Notes under the pieces: model-generated
Seen by the model: the letters and a program-made list of their open reading frames with translations, nothing else
Databases searched by the model: none
Told to the model about the DNA's origin: nothing
Made by a program: the position numbers and the translations under genes
Part shown: in pieces, positions 1-7,824 of the stretch
Layout of the letters: the number at the start of each line of letters is the position of its first letter
Numbering within the stretch: the stretch's first letter is position 1
Origin: an uncultured Clostridia bacterium
Lineage (GTDB): Bacteria; Bacillota; Clostridia; TANB77; CAG-508
Assembly: GCA_948852945.1 (NCBI GenBank)
Contig: CAQPBJ010000032.1
Location: forward strand, 1-10,920
Direction of reading: 5' to 3'
Length of the DNA: 10,920 bases

Positions 1-38
1 AACCACATAGTAATCTTTTAGTAAAGGAGGGATTATCT

Positions 39-1538
39 ATGAAACTAAACAAACTTTTAGAGGGTCTTGAAATAAAAGAAAGCGTTAACGATCTAAATTT
101 AGATATAACAAATATACATTCAGACTCAAGAAAAATTAAACAAAATGGACTATTTATTGCAATTGATGGTTACTCACAAAATGGTATCGACTATTTAGAT
201 GCTGCCATAACAAATGGTGCTATTGCAGCTATTGTCGAAGATAGTGTTGATATCTCAAAACTTCCAAATAATCTTACTTATATAAAAGCTGGCAATACTA
301 GAAAAGCATTAGCAGTAACAAGTTGTAATTTATATGACAACCCATCAAAAAAATTTAAACTTATAGGAGTTACAGGAACAAAAGGTAAAACAACAACAAC
401 TTTTATGATTAAATCCTTATTAGAATCACATGGATTAAAAGTTGGATTAATTGGAAGTATTGCTGTATATATTGGTAAAGAAAAAATCGAAGATACAGAT
501 AGAACTACTCCTGAAAGTATAGAAATTCAAAAACACTTCGCACAAATGGCAAAAGAAAATGTTGATGTAGCCATTATTGAGGTATCCTCACAAGCTATGA
601 AATTACACAGAGTCGATGGCTGTGATTTTGATATTGGAGTATTTACAAATTTAACAGAAGACCATATAAGCAAAAATGAACATGCCGATATGGAAGAATA
701 TTTTAATTGCAAATGTATGTTATTTGACCTATGCTCTACTGGTTTTATTAATAGTGATGATAAAACCGTTATGACTATAAAAGATAAAAACAAAACTTGC
801 ACATTTAAAACCTTCGGAATGGAAAATTCAGCAGATATAAAAGCTGATGAAAAAACATTAAAAACAGACCCATCTTTTATTGATTTTACAGCAAAAATTA
901 ATGGTAAAGATGAACAATTTGAAGTATCTATTCCTGGAAGATTCAGTGTATATAACTCATTAGGTGCTATCAGTGTTGCAAATGAATTTGGTGTAACACC
1001 TGATGAAATGAGACAAGCTTTAAAAGATTTAAAAGTATTAGGAAGAAACGAACTAGTACCTAATAAATTAGGACTAACAATATTAATAGACTATGCCCAC
1101 ACTCCATCTAGCTTAGAAAGCATATTAGAATCAGTTAAAGCATATGCCAAAGGAAGAATTATATGTGCTTGGGGCGTTGGTGGTGATAGAGACAGTAAAA
1201 AACGTCCAATAATGGGTGAAATTTCTGGAAGACTTGCTGATTATACAATACTTATGTCTGATCAAGTACGTACTGAAGATCCATTAAAAATCTTACAAGA
1301 CATTGAAGTTGGAGTAAAAAAATCTGGTGGAAATTATACAATAATTGTAGATAGAACTGCTGGAATAAAACACGCTTTAGAAGTTGCTACTCCCGAAGAT
1401 ATAATTGTAATTCCTGGACTTGGACATGACTTATATTTAGAAAGAAATCATGTAAAATATCCATATGATGAAAGAAAAGTAATAGCTCAATTAGTAGAAG
1501 AACTAATTACTGAAGGTAAGAAAAAACCAATACAATAA
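39..1538 (+). CDS. murE: UDP-N-acetylmuramyl-tripeptide synthetase (Mur ligase MurE)
   Basis: Cytoplasmic ATP-dependent ligase that adds the third amino acid to UDP-MurNAc-L-Ala-D-Glu in peptidoglycan precursor synthesis. The 499-residue length is normal for MurE. Visible in order: an N-terminal substrate-binding domain (about 1-105); the P-loop GTKGKTT at 113-119; NLTEDHIS near 204; the segment around K225 (EEYFNCKCMLF), which matches the family's carbamylated lysine; LGRNE at 334-338; DYAHTP at 351-356; and GVGGDRDSKKRP around 379-390. The specificity loop reads SDQVRTEDP (D408-R411), where meso-diaminopimelate enzymes normally have DNPR. The late pocket motif reads GLGHD (460-464) where GKGHE is usual. 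The ligase identity is secure, but the amino acid added is uncertain. The ATG follows AAAGGAGG by 8 bases. This is the only + strand gene and it converges on the PHP gene; its promoter lies outside the window. Confidence 0.95.
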   Translation: MKLNKLLEGLEIKESVNDLNLDITNIHSDSRKIKQNGLFIAIDGYSQNGIDYLDAAITNGAIAAIVEDSVDISKLPNNLTYIKAGNTRKALAVTSCNLYDNPSKKFKLIGVTGTKGKTTTTFMIKSLLESHGLKVGLIGSIAVYIGKEKIEDTDRTTPESIEIQKHFAQMAKENVDVAIIEVSSQAMKLHRVDGCDFDIGVFTNLTEDHISKNEHADMEEYFNCKCMLFDLCSTGFINSDDKTVMTIKDKNKTCTFKTFGMENSADIKADEKTLKTDPSFIDFTAKINGKDEQFEVSIPGRFSVYNSLGAISVANEFGVTPDEMRQALKDLKVLGRNELVPNKLGLTILIDYAHTPSSLESILESVKAYAKGRIICAWGVGGDRDSKKRPIMGEISGRLADYTILMSDQVRTEDPLKILQDIEVGVKKSGGNYTIIVDRTAGIKHALEVATPEDIIVIPGLGHDLYLERNHVKYPYDERKVIAQLVEELITEGKKKPIQ

Positions 1539-1541
1539 CAT

Positions 1542-1573
1542 AAAAAAGGTATCTAAAATTAGATACCTTTTTT
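1542..1573. terminator. Bidirectional intrinsic terminator between murE and the PHP gene
   Basis: A perfect 14-bp inverted repeat (aaaaaaggtatcta / tagatacctttttt) encloses a 4-base loop. Read on +, the stem ends in a T run just after murE. Read on -, it ends in a T run just after the PHP gene stop at 1588. This is a classical shared terminator for convergent genes. Confidence 0.93.
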
Positions 1574-1587
1574 GTTTAATAATTTTC

Positions 1588-2688
1588 TTATCTTTCTTCC
1601 TCTTCTTTTTTAGGTCTTCTTTGCTCTCTTATTTGTTTTAATTCATCAATATATTTTTTCAAGGTTTCATTTTGTTTTAAATACCCGCCGTTTTCTACCA
1701 TATCTTTTATCCAATCAGTTTCAGCCACTTGAGGTACACTAACTCTACCCGTATTATATTGAATTCCTTCTTTTATAGTATAATGATCATCACTTCCACC
1801 AGAAGCTAAAATATTATGCTCTCTTACCTTTCCAAATAAAGTTTTAGCAAACTCATAACTATGATCAGGATAAAAAACTTCTATACCATCAAGCCCACAA
1901 GCAATCATTTCATCTAAATAATTTACAACATTAAATTTATCCATATATCTTCCTGGATGAGCTAAAATAGCTTTTCCGCCTGCCATATGTATTGCCTCTA
2001 TAGTATCTTTAAAACTTGGTCTAGAATTAGCCATATCAACAAATAGTTCAGAAACCTTATTATATAAATGCTTATTTATAAATAATTTTAAACTATCTGC
2101 TCTTTTTACCTCTCCATTTTCTTCGTATTCTAAAAATCTATCATTTTCTGGATGACTAGCTAATTCTTGATAAAAAGGTCCAACTACTCCACCCTTTCCT
2201 TCTGTTTTAATTTTTTGATAAGCTGTATCTAAAATCCTTTCATCAAATACTAAACCCTTTTCTTTTATTAATTTTTTAAATTCAGAATATAAAACTTCAT
2301 AAGGTTTTTTAGTAACTGTAGTTTGCAATCTTTCTATTTCTGCTTTCATCACATCTATATCAATACCATAACCAAGTACTTCTACAATAACTCCTTGATA
2401 AGATGTTATTAATTCTGTACCAGTTAATAACTTGACTGTTTCTAAAACATCTATCATACGACTTGGATCATAAGATTTATCTTCTTCTACTGATTTTAAT
2501 ACAGAATACAAATCATCCTCTAAATTCTTATATCCACCTACACTATTATGATCTGTTATAGATACAATATTTTTTCTAGTCCTAGCAGCTCTTAATAACA
2601 TTCTAAGCGAACGTTGTGCTCCATCAGAACCACGTGTATGATTATGTATATCAATATTGGCATCTGTAGGTACTATATTATATTCCAC
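1588..2688 (-). CDS. PHP-domain metal-dependent phosphoesterase
   Basis: Cytoplasmic hydrolase of the PHP (polymerase and histidinol phosphatase) superfamily, 366 residues from the GTG start chosen here. Metal-ligand motifs in order: DIHNHTRGSDG (H15, H17), SITDHNS (D46, H47), GTE (E92), AHPGRY (H244), GIEVFYPDHS (E270, H276) and GGSDDHY (D300, D301, H302). A large insert (about 105-225) lies between the third and fourth motifs. The tail from about 345 is rich in Lys, Arg and Glu. The GTG at 2688 is preceded by AGGAG at 7 bases. The longer frame opens at a TTG at 2721 that lies inside a hairpin stem and has no ribosome-binding site, so I reject it. Relatives include nucleoside-bisphosphate phosphatases and histidinol phosphatases; the substrate cannot be told from sequence. 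It is the last gene of the - strand series and lies just behind the M18 gene. Confidence 0.88.
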   Translation of the reverse strand: MEYNIVPTDANIDIHNHTRGSDGAQRSLRMLLRAARTRKNIVSITDHNSVGGYKNLEDDLYSVLKSVEEDKSYDPSRMIDVLETVKLLTGTELITSYQGVIVEVLGYGIDIDVMKAEIERLQTTVTKKPYEVLYSEFKKLIKEKGLVFDERILDTAYQKIKTEGKGGVVGPFYQELASHPENDRFLEYEENGEVKRADSLKLFINKHLYNKVSELFVDMANSRPSFKDTIEAIHMAGGKAILAHPGRYMDKFNVVNYLDEMIACGLDGIEVFYPDHSYEFAKTLFGKVREHNILASGGSDDHYTIKEGIQYNTGRVSVPQVAETDWIKDMVENGGYLKQNETLKKYIDELKQIREQRRPKKEEEER

Positions 2689-2695
2689 TATTCTT

Positions 2696-2700
2696 CTCCT
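2696..2700 (-). promoter_or_regulatory. Ribosome-binding site that fixes the GTG start of the PHP gene
   Basis: AGGAG on the - strand lies 7 bases before GTG (2688-2686). No comparable site precedes the upstream TTG, which settles the start. Confidence 0.8.
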
Positions 2701-2712
2701 TTTATAAAAATT

Positions 2713-2738
2713 GAGAAGCAATATTTTTATTGCCTCTC
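2713..2738 (-). terminator. Hairpin after the M18 aminopeptidase gene, probable terminator or attenuator
   Basis: On the - strand an 11-bp stem (gagaggcaata / tattgcttctc, one G-U pair) closes an AAAA loop. It is followed by AATTTTTAT, a weak T tract. It starts 6 bases after the aminopeptidase stop and ends 24 bases before the PHP gene GTG, so it could reduce transcription into that gene. Confidence 0.65.
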
Positions 2739-2744
2739 TTTCTC

Positions 2745-4142
2745 TTATTCATTCCAAAAAGCTTTGTAAGTTTTATATGCTGAATATACGTCATACTTAC
2801 TTGTAACTTCATATGGAGCATGCATTGAAAGTACTGGTACACCGCAATCAATAACATCAGCACCTTTATTAGCTAAAATATAAGCTATAGTGCCTCCTCC
2901 ACCAATATCAACTTTTCCAAGTTCAGCAATCTGATATAATATATTATTTTTCTCTAATACATTTCTAACCCAAGCTACAAACTCAGCATTAGCATCAGAA
3001 GCTCCTGATTTTCCTCTAGCTCCTGTATATTTATTTAAACTAATTCCCTCTCCAAGAAATCCTGCATTATTTTTGTCTGAAACAGATGCATATAATGGAT
3101 CAAATCCAGCATCAACATCAGAAGAAAGCATTTTAGAAAAACAAAATACCTTATCCAATAAATTAGGTCTATTTATACCTAATTTATTAAGCATTTCTGA
3201 TATAAAGAAATCAAACATATGAGATTCCATACCTGTATTTCCCATACTTCCAACTTCTTCTTTATCTGATAATATACATACAGCAGTATTTTTTACATTA
3301 TTTAATTCCATCATTGCAGCAAGTGAAGTAAAAGCACATACTTTATCATCTTGCCCATATGCTGCAACCATACTCTCATCTAGTCCTAAACTTCTAGCCT
3401 TAAATTGAGGTACTAACTCAAGTTCTGAACTCGTTAAATCTACTTCTGTAATTCCATATTTTTTATTTAGTATATTCAAAATATTTAATTTTACTTGCTC
3501 ACCGCATTCTTTTTCATCATAAGGAATACTTCCTACAAGTAAATTTAAATTTTCTCCTTCTACTCCATCTTTTAATTTTTTCTCCATTTGAGCTTGAGCT
3601 AAATGAGGTAAAAGATCTGTAATTGTAAATATCGGATCGTTTTCATCTTCTCCAATATTTACTTCAATTTTTTCTCCATTTGCTTTAACTATTACACCAT
3701 GAATACTAAGTGGAATAGTAGTCCATTGATATTTCTTAATTCCACCATAATAATGTGTTTTAAAATATGCAAGTTTTCCTTCTTCTACAAGTGGATTTGG
3801 CTTTAAATCTAGTCTAGGAGAATCTATATGTGACCCTATAATATGAAGTCCATTTTCTATAGATTCTTCACCTATTATAGCTAAATACATACTTTTATCT
3901 CTGTTTATAAAATAAATTTTATCTCCTGCTTTTAAAGACTCAAATTCCATTATATCTTTAAATCCATTTTCATCTGCCAATTTTTTAGCAGCTTTAACAA
4001 ACTCTCTTTCAGTTTTAGACACATTTAAAAAATCAATATATCTTTTTGAAAAATCAAATATATTCTTTTTTTCTGTATCATCTACACTTTTCCAACCAGA
4101 CTCTTTTTTATTAAAAAGTCTATCTTTTAAATTTTCTTCCAT
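2745..4142 (-). CDS. M18-family (aspartyl) aminopeptidase
   Basis: Cytosolic dinuclear-zinc aminopeptidase that removes N-terminal residues from peptides. Its 465 residues fit the clostridial M18 group. The expected metal and catalytic motifs are in order: GSHIDSPRLDLKP (H105, D107), YGQDDKVCAF (D265, D266), SDKEEVGSMG (catalytic E295, metal E296), SSDVDAGFDP (around D342 and D344), GGGGTIAYILA (414-424) and the terminal SMHAPYEVTSKYD (H441). There is no signal peptide and no gap, so the enzyme looks intact. The ATG follows AAGGAGG at a normal distance. It lies 45 bases behind ogg with no terminator seen between them, so cotranscription is likely. A hairpin follows its stop. Whether it prefers acidic or other N-terminal residues cannot be read from the sequence. 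Confidence 0.93.
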   Translation of the reverse strand: MEENLKDRLFNKKESGWKSVDDTEKKNIFDFSKRYIDFLNVSKTEREFVKAAKKLADENGFKDIMEFESLKAGDKIYFINRDKSMYLAIIGEESIENGLHIIGSHIDSPRLDLKPNPLVEEGKLAYFKTHYYGGIKKYQWTTIPLSIHGVIVKANGEKIEVNIGEDENDPIFTITDLLPHLAQAQMEKKLKDGVEGENLNLLVGSIPYDEKECGEQVKLNILNILNKKYGITEVDLTSSELELVPQFKARSLGLDESMVAAYGQDDKVCAFTSLAAMMELNNVKNTAVCILSDKEEVGSMGNTGMESHMFDFFISEMLNKLGINRPNLLDKVFCFSKMLSSDVDAGFDPLYASVSDKNNAGFLGEGISLNKYTGARGKSGASDANAEFVAWVRNVLEKNNILYQIAELGKVDIGGGGTIAYILANKGADVIDCGVPVLSMHAPYEVTSKYDVYSAYKTYKAFWNE

Positions 4143-4187
4143 ATTTCCTCCTTAGTTTTATTTAATCTATAATTTAAAATTTTAAAA

Positions 4188-5057
4188 CTATTTTATATTT
4201 TCTCTAGCCCAATAAAATAAATATTGTTGTGCTAGTCCCTGCTTTTCTTCAAACAAATTATAAGCACATTCTTGTATAGCTTTTTTAGTAACTTTAGTTT
4301 CATCTTCATTATGAATATAAAGTGTATTCATAACTCTTCTAACCCATACATCTATAGGAAAAGAATCATATCTCTTAAGTGCAAAAAGCATTATACAGTC
4401 AGCAACCTTTTCTCCTACTCCATCTAGTTTTAAAAGTTCTTCTCTTATTTCTAAAGTATTCTTCATTTTAGTTATTTTATCAATACTAACTTCATTATTC
4501 AAAATCATTTGAGTAGTTTTATAAATTCTTTTATCTCTAAAGCCTGTTCCTAAGGCTCTTAAATCACTAACAGATAATTTTGAAAGTTCTTCAACTGTTG
4601 GAAATAAGTAATAATCCTTATCCTTCCATGTAACTTTCTCCCCACATTTTTCAGAAATACGTTCAATTATACCTTTAATTCTTGGAATATTATTATTAGC
4701 TGAAATAATAAATGAAATAATCATTTCCCATAAATCTTGATTCAAAATCCTAATTCCATATCCGAAATCAACACTTTTTTTCATACTGTCATCAATTTTT
4801 GAAAATTCTCTTTTTATTTCATCATAATTAGTTCCTAAATCAAAATAATCATATACAATTGAGTTTATATCTCCTTCTAGTATCCCATCAAAAACCACCA
4901 TATTTTTATTTTTAGACACTCTAAGAACACCTGATTTTATAACACCTACATAAGAACCATCCTCTTGTTTATTCCATCTGAAGCATTGTCCGCAATCAAA
5001 AATATGTTCAAGTTCAAAACTATCTAAATTATTTAAAACTAATTTTTGTTCTTTCAT
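4188..5057 (-). CDS. ogg: 8-oxoguanine DNA glycosylase/AP lyase (OGG1 family)
   Basis: Base-excision-repair enzyme that removes 8-oxoguanine from DNA and can nick the abasic site. Its 289 residues fit the bacterial OGG1 group. The N-terminal domain carries FDCGQCFRW (20-28), a signature of OGG1-type enzymes. SFIISANNNIPRIKGIIERI (115-134) matches the conserved helix of the glycosylase fold. The helix-hairpin-helix LDGVGEKVADC (211-221) contains the catalytic lysine K217, and FPIDVWVRRV contains the catalytic aspartate D236. All key residues are present. The ATG follows GAAGGTGA. A possible promoter and a palindrome lie in the 83-base gap after the YitT gene. The downstream M18 gene is probably cotranscribed. 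MutY/Nth-type glycosylases are unlikely because no iron-sulfur cysteine cluster follows the fold. Confidence 0.94.
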   Translation of the reverse strand: MKEQKLVLNNLDSFELEHIFDCGQCFRWNKQEDGSYVGVIKSGVLRVSKNKNMVVFDGILEGDINSIVYDYFDLGTNYDEIKREFSKIDDSMKKSVDFGYGIRILNQDLWEMIISFIISANNNIPRIKGIIERISEKCGEKVTWKDKDYYLFPTVEELSKLSVSDLRALGTGFRDKRIYKTTQMILNNEVSIDKITKMKNTLEIREELLKLDGVGEKVADCIMLFALKRYDSFPIDVWVRRVMNTLYIHNEDETKVTKKAIQECAYNLFEEKQGLAQQYLFYWARENIK

Positions 5058-5073
5058 CTAAGTCACCTTCTTT

Positions 5074-5109
5074 TTATAGGATTTTATCTAAGCTTCCTAT
5101 AATATGAAA
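5074..5109. repeat. Palindrome A of a three-member intergenic family
   Basis: An 8-bp stem (ttatagga 5074-5081 / tcctataa 5095-5102) with a 13-base loop. The - strand reads ATATTATAGGAAGCTTAGAT, matching the cores of palindromes B (9127-9168) and C (10680-10728). It lies in the ogg leader, close to the inferred transcription start. Confidence 0.6.
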
Positions 5110-5138
5110 ATCATATCACAAATTTTAAATTGCGTAAA
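5110..5138 (-). promoter_or_regulatory. Possible promoter for ogg
   Basis: On the - strand a weak -35 TTTACG (5138-5133) is separated by 17 bases from -10 TATGAT (5115-5110), about 50 bases before the ogg ATG. The -10 is good and the -35 poor. It lies just after the YitT gene stop. Confidence 0.5.
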
Positions 5139-5140
5139 TA

Positions 5141-5986
5141 CTAATCTAATGATTTAAATCCTAATCCATATACCTCTCTTGCATCTGTTACAACTAAAAA
5201 AGCATGTTTGTCTAAGCTATATATTTTTTCTCTTAAATTTTGAATCTCCCTTCTATTAATAGCTGTCATAATTACTTTTTTCTCTTTTTCTGAATATGCT
5301 CCTTTTCCGTAAATTTCAGTTGCTCCAACATTTAATTCCTTGTTTAAGGCATTTAATATCTGTTTATCCATATCTGTTATAATGAAAACTAGCTTAGAAA
5401 AGTTAATACCTTCAAAAACAATATCTATCATTTTGCCAACAATAAAAATAGCAATAGCAGAGTATAACCCAATTTCAATATTTCCGAAAAAAAATACATT
5501 TAAAAACACAACAATAGTATCAATTCCATTTAGCAACTTAGCAGTAGGAATTTTCGAATTATAAAATCTAAATAAAGATACAATCAAATCTGTTCCACCA
5601 GTAGAAGCATGAACTTTAAAAATTATTCCTGTTCCAATTCCAATTAAAATACCACCATAAATTGAAGCTAACAACATATCATCTGTAATAGTAGGCATTT
5701 TTTCAAAAAAATCAATAAAAATCGAAAGAAAAAAAGTTCCCACTAAACACTTTGCAAAAAACTTTTTTCCTAGCTTCATAAAAGCCCAAATAAAAAAAGG
5801 TATATTTAAAATAATTACAGTTTTACCCACATCAAACTTTAAAAAATAATAAAAAATTGTCGCAATACCAGCAAAACCTCCTGATGATAGCTTGTTTGGC
5901 AATAAAAAGCTTGCCATCCCCAATCCAGCAAATAAGGTTCCAACAATCGTAAAAAATATTTCTTTAATAAATTTCTTTTTTTCCAT
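5141..5986 (-). CDS. YitT-family membrane protein (DUF161 + DUF2179)
   Basis: Polytopic inner-membrane protein of the YitT family, 281 residues from the ATG chosen here. Function is not established; members are usually called putative transporters. The N-terminal two thirds hold about six or seven hydrophobic segments (roughly 9-29, 38-50, 56-71, 79-94, 105-123, 153-168, 171-190), with conserved SSGGFAG (34-40) and ASTGGTDL (127-134). A cytosolic DUF2179 domain follows (about 200-276), with GATEIYGKGAYS and DKHAFLVVTDAREVYGLGF. A GTG at 5995 would add three residues, but it lies inside a hairpin stem. The ATG at 5986 has AGGTG six bases upstream, so I prefer it. That ribosome-binding site is itself in the hairpin arm at 5990-6021, which suggests structure-dependent translation or reduced read-through from the radical SAM gene. 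Confidence 0.92.
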   Translation of the reverse strand: MEKKKFIKEIFFTIVGTLFAGLGMASFLLPNKLSSGGFAGIATIFYYFLKFDVGKTVIILNIPFFIWAFMKLGKKFFAKCLVGTFFLSIFIDFFEKMPTITDDMLLASIYGGILIGIGTGIIFKVHASTGGTDLIVSLFRFYNSKIPTAKLLNGIDTIVVFLNVFFFGNIEIGLYSAIAIFIVGKMIDIVFEGINFSKLVFIITDMDKQILNALNKELNVGATEIYGKGAYSEKEKKVIMTAINRREIQNLREKIYSLDKHAFLVVTDAREVYGLGFKSLD

Positions 5987-5989
5987 AAA

Positions 5990-6021
5990 AAACACCTATA
6001 CTACAATTAGTATAAGTGTTT
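5990..6021 (-). terminator. Terminator-like hairpin overlapping the YitT ribosome-binding site
   Basis: On the - strand a 14-bp stem (aaacacttatacta / tagtataggtgttt, one G-U pair) with a 4-base loop runs straight into the rest of a TTTTTT run (5992-5987), then ATG. It starts 9 bases after the radical SAM stop codon, as a terminator should. However, its 3' arm contains AGGTG, the only plausible ribosome-binding site for YitT. Confidence 0.75.
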
Positions 6022-6030
6022 AATATAAAT

Positions 6031-7101
6031 TTATACATTTTCATTTTCATCTAAAAAGTCTGTAAATACTTTAGTAACCTTAATTTCAATTTTTCCATTT
6101 TTCATTTTTCGACTCTGCTTAACTTTAGCATCAACATCATAAAACTCTTTAAGTTTATCAATATTCTCTCTTTTATATCCCACAACATTATTTATATTTT
6201 CTGCACTAGTTAATATTTCAACTTCTTTTACTTTTACATTATAGCTCTTTATTTTTTTTACAATAGTATCATAATTAATAGATGCCTCAACTAATTGTCT
6301 AAAATTTTCATGATATGGACCTGCTACAACCTCACTATTTTCATTTTTACTTAAATCAGAAATTGTATCAGTAGATTGAAGTCCAACTCTTATAACATTA
6401 ATTCTTTTCTTTGCAAAAAAATAGCATAATTCCTTAGATCTTTCCACAGCTTGTTCAACACTTAGTGGAGAATATGTACCTTCTTCATATTCTTTTTCTA
6501 ATTCTGTTCCTTTTAAAATTAAAACTGGATACACTCTCATAATTTTTGGTTTAAGTTTAGCCAAATCCTTAGCTGTTTTAAATTCATCTAAAGCTGTACT
6601 TTCTGGAAGTCCTACCATCATTTGATGTCCTAAAGTAAATCTATATCTTCTAATTAATTTAGAAGCCTTTTTCACATCTGCAAATGTGTGATTTCTTTTA
6701 CATCTGCGCAAAATATAATCATTAGTAGATTGTACACCCAATTCAATAGTTTTAACTCCATATTTTTTTAATAGTTTTAATTTATCAGTATCAATATAAT
6801 CTGGTCTAGTAGAAACTCGTATACTATTTACTTTTTTTGCTTTAATAAATTCATCTGCTACTTTTAATAAAGCTTCTTGTTTCTCAATGTCAATTCCAGT
6901 AAAACTTCCACCAAAAAAGGCAATCTCAGTATACTTTTCCTTTTCTTTAAAACTTTTTAAATAGTACTCCACTGTCTTTTTTACATCTTCAGGAGTAATA
7001 TCTTTAGTTTGTCCACTAATAGTTTTTTGATTGCAAAAAGTACAATTATTAGGACAACCAAGATGCGGAACAAAAATTGGAATAATATATTGTTTCTTCA
7101 T
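6031..7101 (-). CDS. Elp3-like radical SAM protein lacking the acetyltransferase domain
   Basis: Radical SAM enzyme of the Elp3-like group, 356 residues. The [4Fe-4S] cluster motif GCPNNCTFC supplies C16, C20 and C23 (CX3CX2C). It is followed by the SAM-binding GGSFTG at 64-69, STRPD at 97-101 and ELGVQS at 120-125, then GHQMMVGLP (about 158-166) and a C-terminal radical-SAM extension with RVYPVLILKGTELE. True Elp3 proteins carry a further GNAT acetyltransferase domain and are clearly longer; here the protein stops without one. Such proteins are commonly found next to rnc in Clostridia, which suggests an RNA-related role such as tRNA modification, but the substrate is not known. The ATG follows AAAGGAG. 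Only 12 bases separate it from rnc, so the two form an operon. Confidence 0.9.
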   Translation of the reverse strand: MKKQYIIPIFVPHLGCPNNCTFCNQKTISGQTKDITPEDVKKTVEYYLKSFKEKEKYTEIAFFGGSFTGIDIEKQEALLKVADEFIKAKKVNSIRVSTRPDYIDTDKLKLLKKYGVKTIELGVQSTNDYILRRCKRNHTFADVKKASKLIRRYRFTLGHQMMVGLPESTALDEFKTAKDLAKLKPKIMRVYPVLILKGTELEKEYEEGTYSPLSVEQAVERSKELCYFFAKKRINVIRVGLQSTDTISDLSKNENSEVVAGPYHENFRQLVEASINYDTIVKKIKSYNVKVKEVEILTSAENINNVVGYKRENIDKLKEFYDVDAKVKQSRKMKNGKIEIKVTKVFTDFLDENENV

Positions 7102-7113
7102 ATCATGCTCCTT

Positions 7114-7785
7114 TTATATATTTTGAAGCGCATTTCTTGCTGCTTCCATTTCAGCATTCTTTTTATTTTTTCCTTTGCCCTTTGCTAATACTTTATCATC
7201 ACAAGAAACTTCTACAACAAAAGTTTTATCATGATCTGGTCCTTCTTCTTTTAAAACATTATATTGTATTTTAACTTCACCATGAATTTGAAGTTTCTCT
7301 TGTAAAACAGTTTTATAATCCTTCATTCCAACATTTCTACTTGCTATTTCTATCGTATCTTCCAAATTATCAAAAATAAATTTTTTACTATTTTCTAAAT
7401 TACTATCTAAATATATTGCTGCAATTACAGCTTCTACGCTATCTGCCATAATTGCTTTTTTACTATTTTGAGAATGTTTTTCACTTTTTCCTAAATATAA
7501 GAAATCACTAAAATTATGTCTCACTGCTATTTGGTATAAGCTATCTTCACAAACAACATTAGCCCTAACTTTAGTCATTTCTCCTTCTGATAATTTAGTA
7601 TACTCAGAAAATAAATATTCACTAATAATAAACTCTAAAATACTATCACCCAAATATTCTAGTCTTTCATTACTTCTTACTTTATTTTCATATGCATAAG
7701 AAGTATGTGTAAGAGCTTCTTTTAATAAATTTTTATTATTAAAAGTATATCCAATATTTTCTTCACACTTTGACCAATCCAACAC
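7114..7785 (-). CDS. rnc: Ribonuclease III
   Basis: Double-strand-specific endoribonuclease that processes rRNA precursors and structured mRNAs. Its 223 residues are normal. The RNase III domain has the signature NERLEYLGDSILE with E40, E43 and D47, and the second metal-binding cluster MADSVEAVIAAIYLD with D115 and E118, so all catalytic residues are present. A double-stranded-RNA-binding domain fills about 156-223, ending in GKGKNKKNAEMEAARNAL. The start is GTG, five bases after AAAGGAGG. The next codon, TTG, is a less likely alternative. A near-consensus promoter lies 40 bases upstream. In many Clostridia rnc follows acpP directly; here a cysteine-rich gene and 355 bp of hairpin DNA intervene. 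Confidence 0.97.
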   Translation of the reverse strand: MLDWSKCEENIGYTFNNKNLLKEALTHTSYAYENKVRSNERLEYLGDSILEFIISEYLFSEYTKLSEGEMTKVRANVVCEDSLYQIAVRHNFSDFLYLGKSEKHSQNSKKAIMADSVEAVIAAIYLDSNLENSKKFIFDNLEDTIEIASRNVGMKDYKTVLQEKLQIHGEVKIQYNVLKEEGPDHDKTFVVEVSCDDKVLAKGKGKNKKNAEMEAARNALQNI

Positions 7786-7824
7786 CTAATCCTCCTTTCT
7801 TTTTATTCTATTATACATTTACAC

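Noticed and set aside
527..802. 91-codon open frame on the - strand inside murE
   Set aside because: It lies wholly within an intact, well-recognised gene in the opposite direction and resembles no family; it is a shadow frame.
5340..5564. 74-codon open frame on the + strand inside the YitT gene
   Set aside because: It is antisense to conserved DUF161/DUF2179 sequence, has no recognisable ribosome-binding site or domain, and has low-complexity composition.
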